The notes under the pieces: generated by a model
What the model saw: the letters and a program-made list of their open reading frames with translations, nothing else
Told to the model about the DNA's origin: nothing
Database searches by the model: none
Source of the DNA: CAUZFZ01 sp963579025
GTDB taxonomy: Bacteria > Planctomycetota > Planctomycetia > Planctomycetales > Planctomycetaceae
Reading direction: 5' to 3'
DNA length: 64,000 bases
NCBI GenBank assembly: GCA_963579025.1
Contig: CAUZFZ010000016.1
Span: 28,461 to 92,460, forward strand
Shown: positions 46,701-55,200 of the stretch, in pieces
Layout: the number at the start of each line of letters is the position of its first letter
Position numbering within the stretch: position 1 is the stretch's first letter
Position numbers and translations under genes: made by a program

Positions 46701-48752
46701 CGACTGCAGAACTTCGCCGGTCAGGGTGTTCCAAAGGTGAACAGTATTGTCAGCGGCACATGTCGCGGCCTGGGTTGCGTTGGAATTGAATGTGACGCCA
46801 GTCACGGCTGCGGCATGTCCACCGAAGGAAAACACTTCGGGAAACTTCATGTCGGCCAGATCCCAGACCCTCGCCGTTTTGTCGACGGAACCGGACAGCA
46901 GACGCCGGTTATCCGCAGCGAATACGAGTGACGTGATCGAGTCGAAATGCCCGGTCAGGGAGAATTTCAACTCACCTGTCGCCAGATCACGAACGAGAAT
47001 GCCAGGTCGACCGTCGACCGTTCCCGAAACCGCCAGCAACTTGCCATCGGGGCTGACCGCTGCAACCGTCGCGGCCGTTCCGTTGGGACTCAGCGGAGGC
47101 GGTGGCGGAGTCTCTTCGTCGGCTGCTACAGCCACTGCCGGTTCAGGCTTGTCTCCGGGAAGCGCAGCGAGAGCCCTCGGTACAGCCGATTCCAGATTCC
47201 AGACGGTGAGTTCGCCATCCGCCATTCCGGCGGTGAGTTCTTTTCCATCCGCTCGCAGTGCCACAGCAGTGACCTGGCCCAGTGTGCCGCGCAGTCCGGT
47301 CTTGAGCGTCAGAACAGTGGGGTCGGCATCAGGGTCCGCAGGAACAATGGCTGCGGCTTCGACCGTTGGTTCGACAGCCGGTCCCAGCATTACGGGTTCA
47401 CCGGTCTCGATGTTCCAGACGCGTACAACTCCGTCGACACCAGCACTGGCAAGACGGCCGTCTGCAGCGCTGAATGACAGCGCGGCCACGGCTCCCTCGT
47501 GAGCTTTCCACGACACATCCAGAAGCTGTCCGCAGTCAACGTCGACGACACGAATCAGACCCGCGGCGTTGGCGGTGGCGATGAACTGCCGATCTGGACT
47601 CACAGCGACAATCGTCGCATTCTCGGTCACTTCAGTCAGCGTCTCCGCCGGGCCCTCCGGCACCACCCAGTAGCGAGCAAAGTTATCAGCATGGGCAGAC
47701 GCCATGCGCGTCCCACCGGCCAGCAGCGTGAGGTCACTGATTTCGCTCGACGTATCCAGTCTTCCAGCGGGGCTCCCGTCAGCGAGATTCCAGAACCGAA
47801 TGGTCTTGTCCGCCGAGGCAGAGGCCACACGTGTGCCATCCGGCAGGAACAACAGCGCCGTGACTGCCGCGGCATGACCCTCCAGTGTCAGACTGGCTTC
47901 TCCGGTTTCTCGATCCCACAGCCGGATGACGTTGTCCGCCGACGCCGTCGCGAGAAACGTACCATCCGGACTGGCTGCGACCGCCGTCACAGCTTCCGGC
48001 GTCGTCAGTTCCAGACGCCGTACGTCGCTGGGACGACGCCACAACTTGATCGTCCGGAAACCACCGGATGCCAGCATGTCGCCAGCTCGATTGAATGCGA
48101 GTGACTGAACCAGGTCGCGATGCGCAATTCCCGGCCGGGGATCATCCGATGCTTCGACCAGAGCCGGGTCGTTCAACTTCGTGACCAGCTGCCCGGTCGG
48201 AACGTGATAGATATAGATCTGATTCGCGCGACCGGCCGCTGCAAACTGTCCATCACGTGAAACTGTGGTGGCGTAAATCGGATTCACGCCACGAGGCAGT
48301 GGCCGCCAGCTCTTCGGTGAGATCACTCCCTGGACGGTACCCGTCGCGCCCTGGTCGATCCATGCCTTCAGCAATCCCAGTTCCTGAGTCGTCAGTGTCT
48401 TCGCCCCGACATCGTTGTCGGGTGGCGGCATCAACGGCTCCATCTGATGCGAGGCAACCTTCAATAGCAGACTGCCCACACCATTCTTCGCAACAACTGC
48501 CGGACCAGTATCGCCACCCTTCAGAATCGTGGCGGGCGTTTCAAGAATTAGTGACCCATTCGCGTCACTGGTACTGTGGCAGGCCAGACAGCTCCGCCGA
48601 AGAATTGGCAGGATCTCACGCTCAAAATCGATCGTGTCTGAGCGATTGATATTTGCGATCGGGATGGGCGTCTGGGCCACGGCCGTATTGGCCGTAGACA
48701 ACAGTGCAATCAGGAGCAGTCCCGCAAGATTGGCTGAATGAATCCGTTTCAT
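43755..48752 (-). CDS. PSCyt1-WD40 protein with Ala-rich coiled-coil insert (1665 aa)
   Basis: A classical signal peptide (about residues 1-26, ending AVA) is followed by a PSCyt1 domain with heme motif CLACH (C55, C58, H59) and MPPPDND. Many WD40 units occupy about residues 160-1090. An alanine/threonine/lysine-rich helical stretch of about 250 residues (about 1095-1350, DNA about 44.7-45.47 kb) separates these from a final WD40 group of seven or so units. A cytochrome-like domain fused to propellers is characteristic of planctomycetes. Electron transfer or heme-based sensing linked to scaffolding is inference. It lies downstream of the DUF1549/1553 gene and upstream of the 3572-aa gene, all on the minus strand. 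Confidence 0.9.
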   Translation of the reverse strand: MKRIHSANLAGLLLIALLSTANTAVAQTPIPIANINRSDTIDFEREILPILRRSCLACHSTSDANGSLILETPATILKGGDTGPAVVAKNGVGSLLLKVASHQMEPLMPPPDNDVGAKTLTTQELGLLKAWIDQGATGTVQGVISPKSWRPLPRGVNPIYATTVSRDGQFAAAGRANQIYIYHVPTGQLVTKLNDPALVEASDDPRPGIAHRDLVQSLAFNRAGDMLASGGFRTIKLWRRPSDVRRLELTTPEAVTAVAASPDGTFLATASADNVIRLWDRETGEASLTLEGHAAAVTALLFLPDGTRVASASADKTIRFWNLADGSPAGRLDTSSEISDLTLLAGGTRMASAHADNFARYWVVPEGPAETLTEVTENATIVAVSPDRQFIATANAAGLIRVVDVDCGQLLDVSWKAHEGAVAALSFSAADGRLASAGVDGVVRVWNIETGEPVMLGPAVEPTVEAAAIVPADPDADPTVLTLKTGLRGTLGQVTAVALRADGKELTAGMADGELTVWNLESAVPRALAALPGDKPEPAVAVAADEETPPPPPLSPNGTAATVAAVSPDGKLLAVSGTVDGRPGILVRDLATGELKFSLTGHFDSITSLVFAADNRRLLSGSVDKTARVWDLADMKFPEVFSFGGHAAAVTGVTFNSNATQAATCAADNTVHLWNTLTGEVLQSFEGHTAAVVGIAMTPNNAQVITASADKTVRIWTAADGKVARTITAPAEITRLAVSRNGARIGVSQPDNSVLLYNPADGALVQTLTGHSAAVAALAFSTDGTRLISADAKRAIVWESASGRLLEILPVEQGISTAVYGFTLSEVVLARVDTGIDLHTLRFKVALGDIAQAVTRTTYQADGSVYASSLDGSVRRFTPTNGNQTFIAAHGAPVHDFALSPNGQLLGSAGEDMAVKLWTATNGAAQPNPALTGFTGPVKHVEFSPDSSRLVASGAVASEVHVFHVATRTLEQTFTQHTGAVTSLACAGQGLPVVISAAADQSVRQWPLLQRRRIVGHTMPLTSIAAMTGPLPQVVTGSLDGTVRHWNLRTGAAIRNMNHGAPVTDVAVRPDGLRFASAAENNTARLWNAANGASVAILKGDVRALNKLARDEQELALVTGKVTSTDAALKAAQALAPVQAATAKTAADALTAANTAVTQADAVLKTAATAKAAAEQKAVQTAATAQAATLKKRAADKVSAQAKTDAARAVDKATRAKAAAAADATNTTLATAATAAEAASVAAAAKAKTALDAATAADTAAKTSVTAATAAATAAVATGKPYTDALTALRAAKVVQNTASQASGLAASEAKKAVDAIPIVQVELKAAQDRTVVLTAVVEASKTAVADAEKPMRSVAFSPDTRLLATGGDYMAVHTWSATTGQAMASFKAHAGTVGAVTFAGDSELLSGSADKGAFVWSAEPGWILERTIGSIENATVLIDRVMALDFNTDGSLVVAGGGVPSRSGEVKIFNTADGTLVRALTEPHTDGVLGVAFSPDSSRIATCGADKYVKVFDTATGAMVRPFEGHTDYVLNVSWRGDSRSLASCGSDNSIRVWNVDTGELSRTIVGFEKQVTDVRFIGDSINTISSSGDKSVRMHRTDNGQNFRTLAGGTDFMYCVDSTPDSRYVIAGGFDSVLRIWNGTNGTVLHELAPELPPGETIAADGQ

Positions 48753-48858
48753 CGCGACACCTGCCTACGCCGTGTGAGTGATTGATCGTGTCCGAAAATC
48801 CGCAAGCGTTCGAAGGACAAACCTGCCAGAGCACATTCAGGACTCGTTTGCAGGAACT

Positions 48859-48908
48859 GTGAGCCGCAGGCGCTAGCCTCGGGCCCGAAGCTAGCGCCTG
48901 CGGCTCAC
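48859..48908. repeat. Perfect 19-bp-arm palindrome
   Basis: GTGAGCCGCAGGCGCTAGC (48859-48877) and its exact inverse (48890-48908) flank a 12-nt loop that is itself partly palindromic (TCGGGCCCGA). It lies just downstream of the DUF1549/1553 stop. It could terminate or stabilise that transcript. Its perfection suggests recent spread. Confidence 0.85.
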
Positions 48909-48931
48909 GAAAAGGTAAGTCTGAAAATGGT

Positions 48932-51424
48932 CTAGTGGTTAAACAGGAATTCTTTTGTATTCACCAGCGCCCACATCAGGTCCTCGTATCCCTGCTTGGG
49001 ATTTTCCGCATTCTCCATGTGCCGCATTACAAGGGCCATTTCGTCTTCACGTGGTGGACGCGCAAAGACCGTCTGATAAACCTCGGTGACTCGTGCCTGG
49101 TGATCACGGGCTTCGTCGATCGCCAGCGTTTCCACGCGACCACCTTTCGCGACCAGCTTGGCCTGGACTTCGGGAGAATTCAGCAGGTGCAGAGCCTGCG
49201 CGAGATTGGCATCGTCAGACCGCTCGCACTCACAGGCACTGGCCGCTTTCGGCTTACCAAACACCGTCAGGAAATAGGTGTCGAACGAGTTGTCCGGAAG
49301 CTGCAAAGCCCGTGTTCCTTCCGGCAGGTCTTTGAACTTAGTGCTCGTGCTGGTGACCTGATCGATCGAATCCAGCAACACCTCGGCCTGCAACCGTCGA
49401 GCGTAGTATCGCGAGAAGTTCTGGCGATCGTCGGCGTTGTACTCGTTGGGGACCGAGTCCAACTGGTAGGTCGTCGACAGGCAGATGGTCCGGACGAGAC
49501 CCTTCAGGTTGAAGCGGCCCTGCTTGAAGCCGGCCTCCAGTGCATCCAGCAATGCCGGATTCGACGGCGGATTGGTCACCCGCATGTCATCCTCGGGCTC
49601 AACAATTCCGCGACCGAAGAAATGCTTCCAGTAGCGGTTGACCAGTGTGCGGGCGAAGTACGGGTTCTCCGGGCTGGCCATCCAGGTGACGAGCGCGACC
49701 CTGGGATCCTGGTCATTGGTCAATTCCAGTGGTTCGCCTTCGAGCGGTGTCGGTTTGACGTTCTGCTTCGTCCGCGGGTTGAGTGACTGCGCCACGCCGG
49801 GCTCAAACGCGATTGTCATACGCCGTTGGTTCTGCTGCTTGTTGCCCACCTTGACCTGGGTGCGTTTCATTCGCGTGAAGAACGCAGTCAGGCCGAAGTA
49901 GTCATCCTGAGTCCATTTTTCGAACGGATGATGATGGCAGTGAGCACACTGCAATCGCATCCCCAGGAAGAGCTGCGCGACGTCTTCCGCCTGTGTAATC
50001 GGCGTGCGGACCTGGGCGAACCAGTTGGCTGCCGGGACGGTTCTCGCGTCGCCGCTGGCGGTCAGAATCGTCCGCACGAACTGGTCATAGGGAGTGTTAG
50101 CTGCCATTGCATCCCGGACGAATTTGTGAAACGCGACCGTGACATCCGGGCCGCTCTGACCATTCTGCTGATTTCGCAGGATAGACACCCACTTGTTGGC
50201 GAACAGGTCCGCGTAGTCGCCCGAGGCGAGCAGACGGTCGACTAACACATCCCGTTTGTTGGCAGCCGTGCTGGCCAGAAACGCCGAGACCTCGGCTGAT
50301 GTTGGTAACCGACCCGCGATATCCACCGTCACTCGGCGAATGAACGTGCTGTCATCGGAGACGCCTGAAGGAGGAATGCCCAGATCCTGCAGCCGTGCGA
50401 AGACATGCTCGTCGATGTAGTTCTTAGTCGCTGGCGGCGTGACCGGCAGTCCCATCGGAATGATCGAGCGGAAGACAGTCACGTGGTCCTGGAAGCGAAC
50501 CATAATCGCGACCTCACCAGACACGTCGAGAGTCTGCACGATCCCCTGTGCCGTGACTTCCGCCAGTTCGGAATCATTCGACTCGAACTTCACCATCCGC
50601 GTGACGTCGGCCTTCGACCCGTCGCTGTAATGCGCCACCACCGAAAGCTGCTGATCCGCCCCGCGGTTCATCTTGCGCGACTTTGGAAAGACTTCGACCT
50701 TCGAGACGACTGGGTCTTCTTCGCTGCCGAAGGGCATTCCCTGCTCGATCCATCGAATCAGCAACCGGGCCTCAAACGAATTCATGTCAAGCCGCTTGCC
50801 GCCACCGTGAGCCAGCACATTGGCAGGCTTGGTCAGCAGCAGACTGTATTCAGGCGAAGAGGGGAAAATCCGCCGCCCCTGATTCTCTTTGACGAGATAC
50901 TCGTAGTCCTCTTCCGGATAGAAGCCCAGGAGAGACAGACGAAACCCATTCTGCCCGCCGGACTTCCCGTGACAGGAGCCCGTGTTGCAGCCGAGCTTCG
51001 TGAAGATCGGCACGATCTGATTCGTGAAGTTGATGAGCTTTTCCTGCCCGAACTGATCGACGGTCACATCGAGTGTGACCGTCTGGCCGGATTGAGCCGT
51101 TGCGGTGATCGTCGCCGTGCCCTCGCCGGCGGGCGTCACAAATCCGTCCCCAGCAATCGTCAGTACGCCGGCCGGTGCCACCGTATACGCGACCTTCTGC
51201 GACAGGTCGTGCGACTGGCCGCTCGCATATTGACCGGTGACAAGCAGTTGTCGTCGACTGTCCGGTCCATGCATGATCGGATCAATGGTCTCCTCAAACA
51301 CGATGGCCTGCAGATTGCCAGCCGGCCCGAGGCCCGGAGTGTTGCTCTGGGCCTGCGTCAGGTCCACCTGAACAGAACCGGCTGTAACAACGACTGCGGC
51401 GAGCAAGGTCAACCGTCGAATCAT
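48932..51424 (-). CDS. Ig-like (BIG2) - PSCyt - DUF1549 - DUF1553 exported protein
   Basis: The start ATG at 51424 is 8 bases after AGGAGG; the ATG at 51430 lies only 2 bases from it. The 830-aa product has a signal peptide (RRLTLLAAVVVTAGSVQVDL). A BIG2-like domain follows (about 40-120), then a heme-like CNTGSCHG region, a second BIG2-like domain (about 235-330), DUF1549 (about 340-530, with CAHCHHHPF) and DUF1553 ending NTKEFLFNH. No DUF1501 partner follows. Instead the next genes are the WD40 proteins, which implies they take part in the same process. Confidence 0.9.
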   Translation of the reverse strand: MIRRLTLLAAVVVTAGSVQVDLTQAQSNTPGLGPAGNLQAIVFEETIDPIMHGPDSRRQLLVTGQYASGQSHDLSQKVAYTVAPAGVLTIAGDGFVTPAGEGTATITATAQSGQTVTLDVTVDQFGQEKLINFTNQIVPIFTKLGCNTGSCHGKSGGQNGFRLSLLGFYPEEDYEYLVKENQGRRIFPSSPEYSLLLTKPANVLAHGGGKRLDMNSFEARLLIRWIEQGMPFGSEEDPVVSKVEVFPKSRKMNRGADQQLSVVAHYSDGSKADVTRMVKFESNDSELAEVTAQGIVQTLDVSGEVAIMVRFQDHVTVFRSIIPMGLPVTPPATKNYIDEHVFARLQDLGIPPSGVSDDSTFIRRVTVDIAGRLPTSAEVSAFLASTAANKRDVLVDRLLASGDYADLFANKWVSILRNQQNGQSGPDVTVAFHKFVRDAMAANTPYDQFVRTILTASGDARTVPAANWFAQVRTPITQAEDVAQLFLGMRLQCAHCHHHPFEKWTQDDYFGLTAFFTRMKRTQVKVGNKQQNQRRMTIAFEPGVAQSLNPRTKQNVKPTPLEGEPLELTNDQDPRVALVTWMASPENPYFARTLVNRYWKHFFGRGIVEPEDDMRVTNPPSNPALLDALEAGFKQGRFNLKGLVRTICLSTTYQLDSVPNEYNADDRQNFSRYYARRLQAEVLLDSIDQVTSTSTKFKDLPEGTRALQLPDNSFDTYFLTVFGKPKAASACECERSDDANLAQALHLLNSPEVQAKLVAKGGRVETLAIDEARDHQARVTEVYQTVFARPPREDEMALVMRHMENAENPKQGYEDLMWALVNTKEFLFNH

Positions 51425-51546
51425 TTCCATAACCTCCTGAGGACGTGTCCGTCGTGTCATGAGACGTATCTTTGTCATAGTTGTCTTTGTGATAGACTGA
51501 ATTGATCGCACCGGGACCCGGCGCAGCGCACAAAGTGGAGAGAGCA

Positions 51547-51762
51547 ATGAAAACAGTCCAGGCGGTTTTTGAGAACGGCGTATTCCGTCCCACCTGTGAC
51601 GTCGATCTTCCCGAACGGACCGAAGTGGAATTGGAACTGCGGATCGTCGCAGAGAATCCTGACGACACTACGCATCAGAATCGCGTCTATGCGATTCTGT
51701 CCGAGTCGTTTGAAACCGATGATCCTGATCTGGCGGCGCGGCACAACGAGCATCAGCCATGA
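51547..51762 (+). CDS. DUF104 (AF2212-like) antitoxin
   Basis: The 71-aa protein begins MKTVQAVFENGVFRP and continues with VDLPERTEVELEL, the DUF104/AF2212-like pattern found in antitoxins paired with PIN toxins. GGAGAG lies upstream of the ATG. Its stop overlaps the toxin start by 4 bases (ATGA). It would neutralise the toxin and probably autoregulate the pair. It is transcribed against the flanking WD40/DUF1549 genes. Confidence 0.8.
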   Translation: MKTVQAVFENGVFRPTCDVDLPERTEVELELRIVAENPDDTTHQNRVYAILSESFETDDPDLAARHNEHQP

Positions 51763-52163
51763 GCGAGTCCGTCTTTCTTGATACGGTTGGACTGCTCGCA
51801 TTGTGGAATCGCCGCGACCAATGGCACACGGCTGCCAGGGCTGTGTTTGAGGATCTCGTCGCCGCCCGGACGCGATTGATGACGACCAGCGAAGTTCTGC
51901 TGGAGTGTGGCAACGCGGCAGCTCGTTACCCCTTTCGCCAGGTTGTTGTCGAGTTGCGGGATCAATTGCAGGCTGGTGGCGATCTGCTGAACGCCTCGCC
52001 CGCTGAACTTGAAGAGGCCTGGACGTCGTACTCGCGCGGTGATGCGGCTCAGGCTGGCATCGTCGATCACATCTCATTCGCCGTGATGCGTCGTGAAGGG
52101 CTAACGAGAGCCTTCTCGAACGACCAGCATTTTCATGCGGCAGGTTTTGAGACGTTGTTTTGA
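51759..52163 (+). CDS. vapC: PIN-domain toxin (VapC-like)
   Basis: This 134-aa protein shows the PIN-domain pattern: VFLDTVGLLALWNRRD with acidic D8, a TSEVLLECGN helix carrying the conserved Glu, and a C-terminal DHISFAVMRREG-x3-AFSNDQHF with the remaining acidic residues. PIN toxins are Mg-dependent RNases that cut tRNA or rRNA. It forms an overlapping operon with the DUF104 antitoxin. The pair separates the 2531-aa WD40 gene from the DUF1549/1553 gene, suggesting insertion into the cluster. Confidence 0.87.
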   Translation: MSESVFLDTVGLLALWNRRDQWHTAARAVFEDLVAARTRLMTTSEVLLECGNAAARYPFRQVVVELRDQLQAGGDLLNASPAELEEAWTSYSRGDAAQAGIVDHISFAVMRREGLTRAFSNDQHFHAAGFETLF

Positions 52164-52230
52164 TCATGGGTTTGCTACGTCGCCGAAACTCGTTCCTTTG
52201 CAAGCCATTGGTATCACTTGAAATGACGCA

Positions 52231-55200
52231 TCAACGCATCGCTTCCGGCACGGCCACGAAATGGACCTGCCCGTCACCACTGGCCACTGCGACCTTCGCG
52301 GCGTCGGGAGCATAGCACGCTGACTGAGCCACTCGGCACACGTCGGATTCGAATAGCGGTTCCCCACCAGTCGGGTTCCAGACATAAAGTTTGCCGCTGT
52401 AGCCAAGCGAGATCAGCCGATTGCTCTGCGGGCTGAATTTCACCTGGTAAATATGATCTTCGTGCTTTTCGATCGTTGCCTGGATCGCTCCGGTTACAGC
52501 ATTGAAGACATAAACTCGTTTGTCCGCCCCGCCGGCCGCGATCAGCTTTCCGTCGGCACTGAACGATACGGAGTAAACCGCCCCTTCAGTGGCAGCCAGT
52601 GTTTTGAGTTGCCGGCCCCCCGTCGCGTCCCAGAGTCGCACAGTCGAGTCAATTCCGGAAGAGACGATCAATGCGCCGTCCGGGCTGATGTCGAGTGAGG
52701 TCACCGCTCCCGTGTGTCCAGGCATCGACAGCAGTTGCTGACCGGTCACCGCGTTCCACAAACGAATCGTCCCGTCGACACTGCACGACGCTATGCGTAG
52801 ACCGTCCGGTGTGTACTTCACCGCATATACGCCCCCGCCGTGACCGGTCAAAGTCCGGACGGCAGTGGGTGAGACGTATCGCCATGAATGCACCGTCTGT
52901 TCGTCGCCACCGATCAACAGGTTACGACTGTCCGGTGCGAAGATGGCCACGCGCACGTTCTCTGCGGACGGCACTTCCTGTTGAAGTTCACCGTCAGCCG
53001 TCCCGTAGACGCGAACCGTTTTGTCTGTGCCGGTGACAAGCACCTTCAGGTTGTCAGCGCTGTAGACGATGCGTTGTGTCGGCGTCGGTAGCGGAATCGT
53101 GTTCAGGAGTTCGGCGTTCGCCAGGTTCCACACGAGCAGTTTTCCGGTGGCGGTTTCACCTTCGCCGACGGTCACCGCTGCCGTCAGTTGCTGCAGATCG
53201 CGCCGCACCGTCAGTGATGTCAGTGGGCCCGCGGAAAACGGCCCCTTCGGTTCATCCTCTGCGGCTTCTGTTTCCGCGGCTGCTGCTGCTGCTGCCACGG
53301 GCGGTTCCGGCAGTCCAAACGTGCGGACCAGATTCAGGTTCGTATCCCACAACCGCACGAAGCCGTCTTCTCCGGCCGATGCAAACTGAGCCCCGTTGGC
53401 CAGCCAGGAAAGCCCGGTGATCGGTGCTTCGTGAGCAGCAATGACTCGCGTCGCTGAAATTCGCCACTCGCGAACTGACGCGTCGGCTCCACCGGACACG
53501 ACTCGCAGATTGTCCGGCACAAAGGCGACACCGGAGACAGGGCCCGTGTGTCCGCCGAAGCGCTCCAGTTCCCGTCCTGTGACTACGTCCCATACACGAA
53601 CGAAACCATCATCACTCGCCGCAGCGATTCGTAACCCGTTTGCTGACCGCTGGACAGATCGAACGGCTGCCGGGTGAGCGTACACAGCCAACGGATCGAG
53701 CTTAACGATTTCGTCCTCGACAGCTTCCTCTGCCGCCGCCGCGTCCGGAAGGTCGACCGGCCACAGTCGAACGGTCTGGTCGAGCGAACCAGATATGATC
53801 GTCTTGTTGTCGGCGGTGACCGCGACACTGGAGATTGCGGCATCGTGTCCGGCCCAGGCTCGCAACGGAGCCCAATCCGCGACCTGCCAGAGACGCAGCG
53901 TCTTGTCCACACCGCCTGTCACGAACTTCGTTCCGTCCGGGGTGAATACTCCGTCCGCCACGGCACCAGCATGTCCGGTGACGAGTTGAAGTAGAGACAG
54001 CGGATAGATGCGTCCCTCATTAGTCGCATTGACGAAAACTCGCCCGCCGTCAACGGCCAATGCGACTCTCAACGCCGGCGGTGGCGGAACGTCTTCTGCT
54101 GCCGCATCCGCTGCCGCCGCCGGTGGTTCCGGTAACGGCACGCGGACTTCTTCGAGCAGGCGACCGTCTGCGGGCGAATAAACGCGTACGCTGCGATCGA
54201 GCCCCGCCACGGCCAGCTTCAATGGTTCGCCAGCCAGCGACAGACCCGTGACGGCCGCGGGTGTTTCCACAGCGGAAACCAGCGAACCGTCTTCGAGTTT
54301 CCAAGTGTAAAGCTTCTTGTCCGCACCGGCCGCGGTGAGCACAGTGCCCTCGGCATCGACAACCAGGCTCGACAGGGCTCCTTCGCCACCCTTCAGTTCC
54401 AGTGCGGGTTTCGCGTCTTCGGCTTCAAGCGGCCACAGCCGCACGGTCGCATCCTTGCCAGTCGTTGCGAAGCGGGCTCCGTCACCGACGAATGCGACAG
54501 CCGTACTCGGACCTTCGTGAGCCTCAATCAATCGCAACGCCGACACGCGCCAGACGTGAACGAGTTTGTCGGTTCCGGATGCCAGCAAAGTCTCCTGGTC
54601 CGGCGCGAAGGCCAGGTCGAGCAGCGGTTGCTCCGCCGGGAGTCCGCTTTCGAAACGTTCCAGTTCGCGTCCCGTCGCGACATCAAACACGCGGGCGACG
54701 TTGTCGGCCGCGAGTGTTGCCAGTCGGCTGCCGTCCGCACTGGGATGAGCCGACTTCACCGGTGCCGCGTGCATAAATATGGCGAGCGGCTTTTCCACAG
54801 CTTCGTCGTCTGCGGCTTCGTCATCATCAGCTTCGGCCTCTGCAGCTTCGGCCTTTGCGGCCAGGTCCCAGATCTGCACTTGGTTCTGGTTCGTGCTGCA
54901 GACCAGCCGCTTGCCATCAGCCGTGACCGCGACGCTGGTGACCGCCGGCTTCGCCGGTTCCGGTTCCTCGTCGTCGGCCTCGGCAGCCGCCGCTGCGGCA
55001 GGCGCCGGAGTTGTCGCTGCCAGCGTGCGAATCTGGACGGCAGTCTCGGTATTCCAAATGCGCACCAAACCGTCGGCTCCGCCGGAGAATAACTGCTTGC
55101 CATCAGGCGAATGAGCGAGATCATTCACGCCGTCGGCATGTGCATCAAGAAGTTGTAACAGCGAACGCTCATGTATCGCGGCGGCGTTCGCCGCTCCCAG

